DNA of 64,000 nt from Pseudomonas allokribbensis (GCF_014863605.1 NZ_CP062252.1:748501-812500); one strand, 5' to 3'. Counted from the first letter of the stretch, positions 26,525 to 35,593 are shown. Notes: generated by a model not told the origin, from the letters alone. A program made the numbers and translations.

Positions 26525-28072
26525 TCAGCGTTTGTTGCCGCCCAAGGTGCCAGTCAGGCCACCGAGAACTCCGCCCAGACCGCCACCGGTGCCAGCGGCG
26601 GTGCCGCCGTTGACCAGCCCACCGACGGCGGTGACGGTGTTGCCCACGGTGGCGACGGTGTTGCCGACAGCGGTCACGACCGGGTTGCTGTTGGTACCGG
26701 CGATGGCACCGCCAAGGTTACTGACCGCACCACCTGCCTGACCGGTGAGGCCGGCAATCGGGGCGCCGAGACCGGTAGCACCGCCGACATTCTGAGTCAG
26801 GTTGGTGACGGCGGCGGTGACCGGTGCAAGGCCGGTGCCTATGTTGTTGCCCAGTGTTGCCAGAGGTGTGGTGGGCGTGGTGATCGGTGAACCCGAACCA
26901 CCGATTGCTGTATTGAGCGAGGCCACAGTATTGCCCGCCGATGCCAGGACATTGCCCGGTGAACCGAGTGAGCCGTTGCCGGCACCGAGCCCGGCGCCGA
27001 CATTCACGACCGCGCCACCAACGGTTTGCAGCAGACCATTGTTGCCAAGGCCACCGCCGACGCCTGTTCCGGAACCGGTGCCGTTATCCGCCAGCCCGCC
27101 GGTCTTGCCGACCGCCGAACCGACATTGCTCAGGGCGCCGCCGACGGTGTTGGTCAGGGCATTGCCGTTGCCTGCACCGGTGACTTTGTCGCCCACACCG
27201 TCGACCGTGCTGCCGACTTTCTGCAGCAAGCCGTTCAGTGGATCACCCAGGCCGGTGGTGCCGCCGAGTTTGTCCGTGGTGCTTTCGACCATGGCAATCA
27301 CCGGCACCAGTTTACTGCCGACCTCTTGGGTCGCCGAGCCGAGTGGGCCAGTGGTAGTGGCGGTGCTGAGGGTGTCGCCGAGCATGGTGACTTTTTCGCC
27401 AACCCCGTTGAGCAGCGGCGCCACTTTGGTGACCACGCCTCCGACCACAGGCACGCTGCCGGTGGCGGTCGCCAGTTTGCCGCTCAGGTCAGACACGCCG
27501 TTGCCGACATCCTGCACCACGCCACCGACGGCCGACGCGGTGACGCCCAGGCCGTTATCGGTGGTTGCCAGTTTGCCAATCCCGTTGCCGATGCCATCGC
27601 CCAGTGTGGATACCACATTGCCGGCGGTTCTGGCCGCGCTTTGCACCACGCCACCCACCACGGGTACGCCACTGAGTGAGTCGCCGACCTGACCGACGCC
27701 ATTGCCGACGCCGGCAACGGTGCTGCCGACATCCTGCACCAGGGTTGAGGTGACCAGCGGCTGAGGCGTAGTCGGGTTAGTAGGGTTGGTCGGGTCGGTT
27801 GGATTGGTTGGATTGGTCGGATTCGTCGGATTGCTCGGATCCGAGCCACCTGTCCCACCGGTTACTGTGGTGCCGTCGGTTCCGGTTGTGCCGCCAGTCC
27901 CGGTTGTACCGCCGCTGCCGGATGCCCCGCCAGTGCCTGCGGTGGAACTGTCCGGCGAAGAGCTGCCGGAACTGCTGTGATGACCGCCACCGCCGCTGCT
28001 GCAACCGGCCAGGCCGAGGGAGAGGATCAATGCCAGCGCTGTTGCTGATTTGCACCAAACTTGAGTTTTCAT
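26525..28072 (-). CDS. Repetitive Gly/Val/Thr-rich lipoprotein
   Basis: A 515-residue predicted lipoprotein with lipobox LAGC (Cys24). After the lipidation site come a Gly/Ser/His/Thr linker, then a Pro-Thr-Asn repeat (NPTNPTNPTDPTNPT). About 400 residues follow, with an irregular pattern of valine-glycine units such as VGGVVQDVGNGV, VPVVGGVV, LGDPLNGLLQKVGSTVDGV and GNTVATVGNTV. Proteins like this are, as I recall, labelled collagen-like in Pseudomonas genomes, but no run of true G-X-Y triplets is visible. There is no cysteine after the lipobox. The form suggests a surface or periplasmic structural protein. AAGGA precedes the ATG at 28072; a start at 28141 would put residues before the signal peptide. 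Confidence 0.7.
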   Translation of the reverse strand: MKTQVWCKSATALALILSLGLAGCSSGGGGHHSSSGSSSPDSSTAGTGGASGSGGTTGTGGTTGTDGTTVTGGTGGSDPSNPTNPTNPTNPTDPTNPTNPTTPQPLVTSTLVQDVGSTVAGVGNGVGQVGDSLSGVPVVGGVVQSAARTAGNVVSTLGDGIGNGIGKLATTDNGLGVTASAVGGVVQDVGNGVSDLSGKLATATGSVPVVGGVVTKVAPLLNGVGEKVTMLGDTLSTATTTGPLGSATQEVGSKLVPVIAMVESTTDKLGGTTGLGDPLNGLLQKVGSTVDGVGDKVTGAGNGNALTNTVGGALSNVGSAVGKTGGLADNGTGSGTGVGGGLGNNGLLQTVGGAVVNVGAGLGAGNGSLGSPGNVLASAGNTVASLNTAIGGSGSPITTPTTPLATLGNNIGTGLAPVTAAVTNLTQNVGGATGLGAPIAGLTGQAGGAVSNLGGAIAGTNSNPVVTAVGNTVATVGNTVTAVGGLVNGGTAAGTGGGLGGVLGGLTGTLGGNKR

Positions 28073-28422
28073 GATGGGTATTCCTTGCACCTGTCTCAAC
28101 GTTCGTTGTCTTCGACGGCTAGCCGATTCTGTTGCCGGCAATGCCTTCGTCCGTTGTGCTCATATCAGTCGCAAGGTTGGATCCACACCATTCTCAAGTT
28201 GGTATTAACGCCTTTATATAAGCGTGTGATTTGCTGCTTAACGACTAATGCCGAGGATATAAACGCGCAAAAAAAAAGCCTTGAGAATCAAGGCTTGATG
28301 TTTGGACGGGGGCTGGATAACGGCGGCAGAAACTTAAGTTATATACACACAATTGATCATGTTTCGCTGTTGTGGATCTCGCACCGCGAGGAGCGCGGTA
28401 ACGATCGGCGCGGCCTATTGAT
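28073..28422. promoter_or_regulatory. Gene-free region upstream of the lipoprotein gene
   Basis: This 350-base stretch contains no convincing ORF. On the minus strand ATTAGTCGTTAAGC (28249-28236) shares its first eight bases with the words upstream of pprB and in the flp/rcpC region. An AT-rich TTATATAA follows about 28 bases downstream and could be a -10 element. The rest includes the terminator of the maoC operon at 28267-28296 and an unremarkable 120-base tail next to maoC. Confidence 0.45.
28267..28296 (-). terminator. Rho-independent terminator of the fabG-maoC operon
   Basis: On the minus strand AAGCCTTGA (28296-28288), loop TTC, TCAAGGCTT (28284-28276), then nine T in a row. It lies 127 bases beyond the maoC stop. 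Confidence 0.9.
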
Positions 28423-29277
28423 TCAGGCAATCGGTTGCCAGTGGCCGACCATGTGCTCCAGGTCCCCGGCACCGATCAGACGCAACTCACCGCTGGAACC
28501 CGCCGCGCTGGCGAACAGCGATACCTCGCTCGGCAGGCGCACCGGTTTACGAAAATGCACGGCGATTTCCAGGTTGGCCCTGGGCAGATGATCCGCCAGC
28601 GCGGCCAGCGTGCGGGCCTTGTTCCACAGACCATGGGCAATGGCGGTGGGGAAACCGAACAGCCTGGCACTGGCGGCGCTAAGGTGGATCGGGTTGTAGT
28701 CGCCGGAGACCTTGGCGTACTGCCGGCCTATGTCCGCCGGGGCTTTCCATTGCGCCACCTGCATCAGTGGCAGCGTGGGCTCCCACGCCTGTTCGAGCGC
28801 CTCGCCTTCAAGCTTCACGCCTCGACAGAGCATCTGGCTTTCGGCTTCCCATAATGGGCCGAGCTGATCGTCGAGGGTGGTCAGCAGATCGAACGTTGCG
28901 CCTTTCGGATGCGGTTGCAGGTTATGCACCCGAACGCTGACCTGCACGTGGCTGATTCCACCCATCGGCCGCAGAATGCGGATGCGATTGCTCAGGTGAA
29001 TCAGCCCCAACAGCGGGAAGGGAAAGTCTTTGGCCGTGAGCAACTGCATCTGCAACGCAAACGCCAGGACATGTGGATAAGTTGGTGGCAGCAGACCGTC
29101 ATCGGCAAAACCGCAGACCTTGCGATAAGCCGCCAGACGTTTGCCGTCGATGTCGACCCCGCAGCGCAGACCGCTGTCGGGCAAACGGGTGCCGGTGATT
29201 TTGCGCCGGGTCGCGGCCCGGACATACAAACCCGGCAGACTCGGTTCGCGGTGCAACGTGTGCCATTCGATGCTCAT
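28423..29277 (-). CDS. MaoC-type (3R)-hydroxyacyl dehydratase
   Basis: A 284-residue double hot-dog protein. The second half carries the MaoC hydratase motif YAKVSGDYNPIHLSAASARLFGFPTAIAHGLW, in which Asp and His of D-x-N-P-I-H are catalytic. The first half (GLLPPTYPHVLAFALQMQL and related) is the decorated, usually inactive hot-dog. Such enzymes hydrate or dehydrate 2-enoyl/3-hydroxyacyl thioesters. The gene follows the FabG-like gene by two bases on the same strand, which suggests a shared acyl pathway, with the divergent thiolase at 30810 completing it. I would not fix the direction (synthesis or breakdown) from sequence alone. Confidence 0.85.
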   Translation of the reverse strand: MSIEWHTLHREPSLPGLYVRAATRRKITGTRLPDSGLRCGVDIDGKRLAAYRKVCGFADDGLLPPTYPHVLAFALQMQLLTAKDFPFPLLGLIHLSNRIRILRPMGGISHVQVSVRVHNLQPHPKGATFDLLTTLDDQLGPLWEAESQMLCRGVKLEGEALEQAWEPTLPLMQVAQWKAPADIGRQYAKVSGDYNPIHLSAASARLFGFPTAIAHGLWNKARTLAALADHLPRANLEIAVHFRKPVRLPSEVSLFASAAGSSGELRLIGAGDLEHMVGHWQPIA

Positions 29278-29279
29278 GC

Positions 29280-30632
29280 CTAAGCCCCCAGAACACTTTG
29301 TCCACAGACCCGCAATGCCTGTCCGGTGAAGGCACCGGTGCCCGGTTGCGCCAGCCAGGCCACGGCTTCGGCGACGTCTTGTGGCAGGCCACCCTGGCCC
29401 AGCGAACTCATGCGCCGCCCGGCTTCGCGCAGGCCAAAGGGAATGTGCGCGGTCATCTGGGTTTCGATGAAACCCGGCGCCACGGCGTTGATGCTGATGC
29501 CACGCTCCAGCAGCGTCGGTGCCCAGGCCTGGGCCAGTCCGATCAGCCCGGCCTTGCTCGCTGCGTAATTGGTTTGCCCGCGGTTGCCGGCGATGCCGCT
29601 GATCGAGGCGAGCAGAATCACCCGCGCGTTATCGCGCAGGGTGCCGCTGTCGAGCAGCGCCTTGGTCAACACTTGCGGGGCGTTGAGATTGACCGCCAGC
29701 ACCGCGTCCCAGAACTCGGGCGTCATGTTGGCCAGGGTCTTGTCGCGGGTGATGCCGGCGTTGTGCACCAGAATGTCGAGGCCGTCCGGCAACTGTTCGA
29801 TCAACTGCGCGGCGGCGTCTTCGGCGCAGATGTCGAGGGTGATGGCGCGCCCGCCGAGGCGAGCGGCCAGAGCTTCCAGATCGGTTTTTGCTGGCGGCAC
29901 GTCGAGCAGGATCACCTCGGCGCCATCACGGGCCAACGTCTCGGCGATGGAGGCGCCGATACCCCGCGCCGCGCCGGTGACCAGCGCCTTGCGCCCGGCC
30001 AGAGGGCGCGTCCAGTCGGTCACCGGTGTGGCACAAGGATTCAGACGAATCACCTGCCCGGAGACAAATGCACTTTTCGGCGAGAGGAAAAACCGCAGCG
30101 GCCCTTCGAGCTGATCCTCGACGCCTTCGCCCACGTAGATCAATTGCAGGGTGCCGCCGCTGCGCAGCTCCTTGGCCAGCGAGCGGGAGAAACCTTCAAG
30201 TGCCCGCTGAGCACTGGCGGCGAACGGTTCGCGCAGGGTTTCCGGGGCGCGGCCGAGGATCACCAGATGCGCGCTGCTGTCGAGGTTCTTCATCAATGGC
30301 TGGAAGAACTCGCGCAGTTGCTTGAGCTGGTCGGTGTGCTGCAATTCACTGGCGTCGAACACCACCGCCTTGAGTTTCGGGCCATGGCCGGGAATCCATT
30401 GGGTGGCGGCCGCTGGCTGATCGCCGTAGCGATAAATGGCATCCGTCAGCCGGTTGGCGAAGGCGCTGACCCGTTCGGCCAGCGGCCCGCCGCCGATCAG
30501 CAGTGCACCCTCCACCGGCCGCAGGCGCCCGGCCTGCCAGCGTTCCAGCCGCACCGGCGACGGCAGGCCCAGGGCCCCGACCAGACGGTGGCCGATGGAC
30601 GAGTTGGCGAAGTCGATATAGCGGTCAGACAT
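29280..30632 (-). CDS. High-molecular-weight 3-oxoacyl-ACP/CoA reductase (FabG-like)
   Basis: A 450-residue SDR about twice the usual FabG length. The C-terminal ~240 residues are a complete classical reductase: cofactor loop ALVTGAARGIGASIAETLA (NAD(P) site), NAGITRDKTLANM, Ser in LLASISGIAGNRGQ, and the catalytic YAASKAG. The N-terminal ~205 residues resemble a degraded Rossmann or flavodoxin-like domain with no cofactor loop. This matches the HMwFabG group (FabG4-like). GGAG stands before the ATG at 30632. It forms an operon with the MaoC gene and is divergent from the thiolase, with 177 bases between. Confidence 0.9.
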   Translation of the reverse strand: MSDRYIDFANSSIGHRLVGALGLPSPVRLERWQAGRLRPVEGALLIGGGPLAERVSAFANRLTDAIYRYGDQPAAATQWIPGHGPKLKAVVFDASELQHTDQLKQLREFFQPLMKNLDSSAHLVILGRAPETLREPFAASAQRALEGFSRSLAKELRSGGTLQLIYVGEGVEDQLEGPLRFFLSPKSAFVSGQVIRLNPCATPVTDWTRPLAGRKALVTGAARGIGASIAETLARDGAEVILLDVPPAKTDLEALAARLGGRAITLDICAEDAAAQLIEQLPDGLDILVHNAGITRDKTLANMTPEFWDAVLAVNLNAPQVLTKALLDSGTLRDNARVILLASISGIAGNRGQTNYAASKAGLIGLAQAWAPTLLERGISINAVAPGFIETQMTAHIPFGLREAGRRMSSLGQGGLPQDVAEAVAWLAQPGTGAFTGQALRVCGQSVLGA

Positions 30633-30809
30633 GGAACGCTCTCCAGAAGATGGGGTTCAAAGTGTGGACTGCGAAGGGCAATCAATCGTTCGATCCACGC
30701 AATAAGGCCTACGCTAGAACAGCAGAGTAGTTTGCCCCCGGTGTTTTTGGGGCCCGGCGGGATTTTCAGTGCCCGATTTTCAGACTGGATATTTCACAAG
30801 GAGTTTTTC

Positions 30810-32087
30810 ATGAGTCAGCTGCGCCGCGTCGCGATCATTGGTGGCAACCGCATCCCATTCGCCCGTTCCAACGGGCCGTATGCCACCGCGAGCAATCAGG
30901 TGATGCTCACCGCCGCCCTTGAAGGCCTGATCGAACGCTACAACCTGCACGGCCAGCGCATGGGCGAAGTGGTTGCGGGGGCGGTGCTGAAACTGTCACG
31001 GGATATGAACCTGACCCGCGAATGCGTGCTCGGCTCGCGCCTGTCGCCGGCAACGCCTGCCTATGACATCCAGCAGGCCTGCGGCACTGGCCTGGAAGCG
31101 GCGCTGCTGGTGGCCAACAAGATTGCCCTCGGCCAGATCGATTGCGGCATTGCCGGCGGCGTCGACACCACGTCGGACGCGCCGATCAGCGTCAGTGAAG
31201 GCCTGCGCAAGATCCTCCTGCAAGCCAACCGCGCCAAGACCACTGGCGACAAGCTCAAGACCTTCCTGCAATTGCGTCCGAAACACCTGATCCCCGAGTT
31301 CCCGCGCAACGGCGAACCGCGCACCGGCCTGTCGATGGGCCAACACTGCGAATTGATGGCGCAGACCTGGAACATTCCTCGCGAAGAGCAGGATCAACTG
31401 GCACTCGAAAGCCACCACAAACTTGCTGCGTCCTACAGCGAAGGCTGGCACAACGACCTGATGACGCCGTTCCTCGGCCTGACCCGCGACAACAACCTGC
31501 GCCCGGACCTGACCCTGGAAAAGCTCGCGACCCTGAAACCGGCCTTCGAGAAAAGCGCCAAAGGCACGCTGACCGCCGGCAACTCCACGCCACTGACCGA
31601 TGGCGCCTCGGTGGTGTTGCTTGGCAGTGAGGAGTGGGCGAAAGAACGTGGTCTGCCGATCCTTGCGTACCTGCGGGACGGCGAAGCGGCGGCGGTGGAC
31701 TTCGTCAATGGTGCCGAAGGATTGCTGATGGCCCCGGTGTATGCGGTGCCGCGTTTGCTGGCGCGCAATGGTCTGACCTTGCAGGACTTCGATTACTACG
31801 AAATCCACGAGGCATTTGCCGCGCAAGTGTTGTGCACGCTCAAGGCCTGGGAAGATCCGGAGTACTGCAAGACCCGGCTGGGGCTGGATGCGCCGTTGGG
31901 GTCGATTGATCGCAGCCGCTTGAACGTCAAGGGCAGCTCATTGGCGGCGGGGCATCCGTTTGCGGCGACGGGCGGGCGGATCGTGGCCAATCTGGCGAAG
32001 TTGCTGGATGCGGCGGGGCGGGGGCGTGGGTTGATTTCGATTTGTGCGGCGGGGGGGCAGGGTGTCACCGCCATTATCGAGCGCTAA
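30810..32087 (+). CDS. Acetyl-CoA C-acyltransferase (FadI-like thiolase)
   Basis: A 425-residue thiolase of the FadI/trifunctional-beta type. The nucleophile is Cys91 in QQACGTGLEAA. The other active-site parts are the HEAF motif (YEIHEAFAAQ), GHPFAATGGR with its His, and the second Cys in ISICAAGGQG. It cleaves or condenses 3-ketoacyl-CoA and acetyl-CoA. AAGGAG lies eight bases before the ATG at 30810. The reading frame is open far upstream, antisense to fabG, which is not coding. It faces the fabG-maoC operon across a shared promoter region. A fadJ-type partner is not adjacent. Confidence 0.93.
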   Translation: MSQLRRVAIIGGNRIPFARSNGPYATASNQVMLTAALEGLIERYNLHGQRMGEVVAGAVLKLSRDMNLTRECVLGSRLSPATPAYDIQQACGTGLEAALLVANKIALGQIDCGIAGGVDTTSDAPISVSEGLRKILLQANRAKTTGDKLKTFLQLRPKHLIPEFPRNGEPRTGLSMGQHCELMAQTWNIPREEQDQLALESHHKLAASYSEGWHNDLMTPFLGLTRDNNLRPDLTLEKLATLKPAFEKSAKGTLTAGNSTPLTDGASVVLLGSEEWAKERGLPILAYLRDGEAAAVDFVNGAEGLLMAPVYAVPRLLARNGLTLQDFDYYEIHEAFAAQVLCTLKAWEDPEYCKTRLGLDAPLGSIDRSRLNVKGSSLAAGHPFAATGGRIVANLAKLLDAAGRGRGLISICAAGGQGVTAIIER

Positions 32088-32093
32088 AAGCAG

Positions 32094-32269
32094 CCCTCAC
32101 CCCAGCCCTCTCCCGGAGGGAGAGGGAGCCGACCGTGTTGTCTGGCGTTATACATCGACCTGAAAAACCGTGTCGATTATGGATTCGGTAAAGCAGGATC
32201 AAGTCGATGCATCTTTAAAGCATCCCCCAATCAGTCCCCTCTCCCTCCGGGAGAGGGTTAGGGTGAGGG
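32094..32269. repeat. Composite repeat with two inverted CCCTCTCCC hairpins
   Basis: Copy 1 (32094-32126) holds the palindrome CCCTCTCCCGGAGGGAGAGGG. Copy 2 (32237-32269) is its reverse complement with two changes. They flank about 110 bases of non-coding sequence. Repeats of this kind are common between Pseudomonas genes. The element lies between the convergent thiolase and chemoreceptor genes, and either hairpin could stop transcription. Confidence 0.75.
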
Positions 32270-32292
32270 GGCTTTTTAGGTTGCCCCCAATC

Positions 32293-34239
32293 TCAAGTCC
32301 GGAACCTTCGCACCAACCCATCCAGCTCATTCGACAACCCCGCCAGACTCTGCGAATCCAGCCGCGCCGAATTCGCCAGCTCCGCCACCAGTTGCGCATC
32401 ACCATGAATCTGGCTGATATGCCGATTGATGTCCTCGGCCACCTGATGCTGCTCTTCGGCGGCCGTGGCGATCTGGGTATTCATGTCACGAATCACATCC
32501 ACCGATTCACGGATCTGACCAAAACTCGCCCGCGCCTCGCCGATTCGCGTCACCGATTGCTGCGACACATCGAGGCTGGCGCGCATTTGTTGGGTCACGG
32601 CGCTGGTGCGCTTGGCAAGGTTGCCCAGCAGACCGTCGATTTCCGCCGTCGAATCCGCCGTACGTTTGGCCAGTGCGCGAACCTCATCGGCCACCACCGC
32701 AAAACCACGGCCTTGCTCACCGGCCCGCGCAGCCTCGATGGCGGCGTTGAGCGCCAGCAGGTTGGTCTGTTCGGCGATGGAACGGATGGTGCCGAGAATC
32801 GACTGGATGTCGTTGCTGTCGCGCTCCAGTTGTTGCATCGACTGCGCCGACTGCTCCAGTTCCTGGCTCAGTTGATCGACGCTGTGCACTGCTGCGTCGA
32901 TCTGCTGCTGACCTTCGCGAGCCTGGCGCTGGCCGCTGTCGGCCGACTCTGCTGCCTGGCTGCACGAGCGGGCGACTTCGTTGGCGGTGGCGACCATTTC
33001 GTGGAATGCGGTCGAGACCATGTCCACGGCTTCACGCTGGCGTCCGGCGGCTTCGGCCATGTCGCCGGAAACCCGGGTCGAACTCTGCGAGGTCGCGAGG
33101 ATTTTTCCGGCCGCGCCGCCGATGTGCTGGATCAGGCTGCGGATCGCGGTCAGGAACTGGTTGAACCAGTTGGCCAGTTGCGCGGTTTCGTCGTTGCCAC
33201 GGATATCGAGGTTCTTGGTCAGATCGCCTTCGCCCTGGGCGATGCCTTCCAGACCGCTGGCCACGCTGCGGATCGGGCGTACGATCAGGCTGGCGAAACT
33301 GGCGCCGACCACTGCGAACAGCACCGCCAACACAGCCGCGATAATCGCGATCAGCCAGGTCAACTGAGTGGCCGAGCTCATCACGTCGTTCTGTTTGATC
33401 AGGCCGATGAAGGTCCAGCCCAGTTGCTCCGACGGCCAGACGTTGGCCATGTAGCGCTCGCCGTTGAGTTCGACTTCCACCAGCCCTTTGCCGGCCTTGG
33501 CCAGTTGCGCGTAACCGTCGCCGAGGCTGTCGAGGGGCTTGAAGTTGTGCTCGGGCTGTTTCGGATCGACCAGCACCATGCCGCTGTTTTCCAGCAGCAT
33601 CAGGTAACCGGTTTCGCCGAGCTTGATCTGTTTGACGATCTCGGTGAGCTGCTTGAGCGTGACGTCGATACTGACCACGCCGCCGTTGCTGCCGAGCTTG
33701 TTGTCGATGGTGCGCACGGTGCTGACGTAGGTCGCATCGTCCTGCGCCCAGTAATAGGCGGCGGTGCGCAACGGTTTGCCGGGTTTGGCCTGAGCGGCCT
33801 TGTACCAGGGACGCTGACGCGGATCGTAGTTGCTCAGCTTGGGATCGTCGGGCCAGGAAACGTAACCACCGGCAGCGGTGCCGACGATCGCGTAGGCGTA
33901 GGCCGGGTGGCTGTTGCCCAGATCCTGCAGGAAGGAGAAGACCTTTTTGTCCATCTCGCCCTGCGGGACGCTTTCGGCGTTGGCGCTCATGTAGGTCTTG
34001 AGGCTGTCGTCGGTGTTCTTGATCAGCGGTTGCGTCGCCAGGTAATCGACGTTCTGGCTGATGCCGTCAAAAAAAAGCTGCATGGCGTTGCTGACCTGAC
34101 GGATCTCGCGTCCGCTGCCGTCGACAAAACCTTCCCGGGCATCGCTGCGCAGGTTGAGTACCACCAGCGTGGCGACCAGCACCACGGGCAAGCAGGCGAT
34201 GATTGCAAACGCCCACGTCAACTTCTGTTTGATGTTCAT
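32293..34239 (-). CDS. Methyl-accepting chemotaxis protein (dCache sensor)
   Basis: A 648-residue transmembrane chemoreceptor. The first membrane helix ([23 protein letters not shown]) is followed by a roughly 250-residue periplasmic dCache domain containing [12 protein letters not shown]. Then come a second helix ([20 protein letters not shown]), a HAMP domain ([21 protein letters not shown]) and the signalling hairpin with its tip at [32 protein letters not shown]. The RPWY motif is typical of amine and amino-acid dCache receptors, but the segment that should hold Y-x-D reads AAYYWAQDD, so the ligand is open. GGAG precedes the ATG at 34239. No che genes are nearby. Confidence 0.92.
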   Translation of the reverse strand: MNIKQKLTWAFAIIACLPVVLVATLVVLNLRSDAREGFVDGSGREIRQVSNAMQLFFDGISQNVDYLATQPLIKNTDDSLKTYMSANAESVPQGEMDKKVFSFLQDLGNSHPAYAYAIVGTAAGGYVSWPDDPKLSNYDPRQRPWYKAAQAKPGKPLRTAAYYWAQDDATYVSTVRTIDNKLGSNGGVVSIDVTLKQLTEIVKQIKLGETGYLMLLENSGMVLVDPKQPEHNFKPLDSLGDGYAQLAKAGKGLVEVELNGERYMANVWPSEQLGWTFIGLIKQNDVMSSATQLTWLIAIIAAVLAVLFAVVGASFASLIVRPIRSVASGLEGIAQGEGDLTKNLDIRGNDETAQLANWFNQFLTAIRSLIQHIGGAAGKILATSQSSTRVSGDMAEAAGRQREAVDMVSTAFHEMVATANEVARSCSQAAESADSGQRQAREGQQQIDAAVHSVDQLSQELEQSAQSMQQLERDSNDIQSILGTIRSIAEQTNLLALNAAIEAARAGEQGRGFAVVADEVRALAKRTADSTAEIDGLLGNLAKRTSAVTQQMRASLDVSQQSVTRIGEARASFGQIRESVDVIRDMNTQIATAAEEQHQVAEDINRHISQIHGDAQLVAELANSARLDSQSLAGLSNELDGLVRRFRT

Positions 34240-34683
34240 CCGCGCTCCAGATTTTCTTGTAGGCCCACGCAGTGCAGATGACTCGCGGTTTATTGGCAGC
34301 CGAAAACGGTGTTTTCCACTCCATTCCCTGAGTGCGACATCGAAGCTTTTTTGGAACGATTGTCGGACAAATTCCTCTGTCTCTGAGGGCTTCGGCTGCC
34401 GGAGAGGGAAATTGAGGCCTTCAGAGAAAAATCTTGCGAAGCACCTGCAGCCCGATGTCAGATTCTGTCGCAAATGCCCTCAAGTCCCTGCGCCAACAAG
34501 TTCGGCAGGCTCGGCTATGATTCGCAGCGGTCGATACAAGAGCGGCGGATTGGCCCGTTTGATCCGGCACAGTGTGTGCATCCACAGGTTCACAGGTCGG
34601 CAACCCCTCCCCGTGATGCGAGGATTGCCGTATAACGAATGACATTCGCGTGTTTGGTAATAAAGGACCCACAATAAAAGCTG
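34240..34683. other. 444-base intergenic region between chemoreceptor and RIO kinase
   Basis: No reading frame with a family or a ribosome site is visible on either strand. The region must hold the divergent promoters of the chemoreceptor and the RIO kinase gene. A TATGAT word near 34514 could be a -10 box. An AT-rich stretch (GGTAATAAAGGACCC) stands directly ahead of the kinase start and carries its Shine-Dalgarno site AAAGGA. No strong hairpin was found. Confidence 0.4.
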
Positions 34684-35580
34684 ATGAAGACTCCAAAACG
34701 CATTGAACCCCTGATCGAGGACGGTCTGGTCGACGAAGTGCTGCGTCCACTCATGAGTGGCAAAGAAGCAGCTGTTTATGTGGTGCGCTGCGGCAATCAG
34801 TTACGTTGCGCAAAGGTCTACAAGGAGGCGAACAAACGCAGTTTCCGCCAGGCGGCCGAGTATCAGGAAGGCCGCAAGGTTCGTAACAGCCGACAGGCCC
34901 GGGCGATGGCCAAGGGTTCCAAGTTCGGGCGCAAGGAGGCCGAAGACGCTTGGCAGAACGCCGAAGTCGCGGCGTTGTTCCGCCTGGCCAACGCCGGTGT
35001 GCGTGTGCCCAAGCCGTACGATTTCCTCGAAGGCGTGCTGCTGATGGAACTGGTGGCCGACGAATACGGCGACGCCGCGCCGCGTCTGAACGATGTGGTA
35101 CTGGAACCGGATCAGGCCCGCGAATACCACGCGTTCCTGATTTCGCAGATCGTGCTGATGTTGTGTACCGGCCTGGTGCACGGTGACCTCTCGGAGTTCA
35201 ACGTGCTGCTGACGCCGACCGGCCCGGTCATCATCGACTTGCCGCAAGCGGTGGATGCGGCGGGCAACAACCACGCGTTCAGCATGCTGGAGCGTGACGT
35301 CGGCAACATGGCGTCGTACTTCGGCCGGTTCGCCCCGGAGTTGAAAAAGACCAAGTACGCCAAGGAAATGTGGGCGTTGTACGAAGCGGGTACGTTGCAC
35401 CCGGCCAGCGTGCTGACCGGCGAGTTCGACGATCCCGAGGACCTGGCCGATGTCGGCGGGGTCCTGCGCGAGATCGAAGCGGCGCGCCTGGATGAGGAGC
35501 GCAAGCAAGCCATCCGCGCGGCGGACGACGAGCCCAAGGGCAAGTCCGACGAACCGCCTCCGCCACCGTGGATGCAGTAA
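34684..35580 (+). CDS. RIO-type serine protein kinase
   Basis: A 298-residue kinase of the RIO1-like group. The order of parts is MSGKEAAVYVVRCG (phosphate-binding strand), a Lys in LRCAKVYKEANKRSF, then the catalytic loop LVHGDLSEFNVLL with Asp and Asn, and the metal site IIDLPQAVD replacing the usual DFG. A variable C-terminal tail ends in a proline-rich stretch. The substrates of bacterial RIO kinases are poorly known. The gene is monocistronic, closed by a hairpin directly after the stop. Confidence 0.9.
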   Translation: MKTPKRIEPLIEDGLVDEVLRPLMSGKEAAVYVVRCGNQLRCAKVYKEANKRSFRQAAEYQEGRKVRNSRQARAMAKGSKFGRKEAEDAWQNAEVAALFRLANAGVRVPKPYDFLEGVLLMELVADEYGDAAPRLNDVVLEPDQAREYHAFLISQIVLMLCTGLVHGDLSEFNVLLTPTGPVIIDLPQAVDAAGNNHAFSMLERDVGNMASYFGRFAPELKKTKYAKEMWALYEAGTLHPASVLTGEFDDPEDLADVGGVLREIEAARLDEERKQAIRAADDEPKGKSDEPPPPPWMQ

Positions 35581-35593
35581 GCATCTGAATAAG

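Noticed and set aside
26820..27700. Repetitive plus-strand frames rich in Pro/Thr/Leu
   Set aside because: Antisense to the repetitive lipoprotein; the repeats keep all frames open.
27780..27860. Direct short repeat considered as a CRISPR-like array
   Set aside because: It encodes the Pro-Thr-Asn repeat of the lipoprotein; there are no spacers and no cas genes.
29298..30809. N-terminal extension of the thiolase gene to a 929-codon frame
   Set aside because: The extension is antisense to fabG; AAGGAG directly ahead of 30810 marks the real start.
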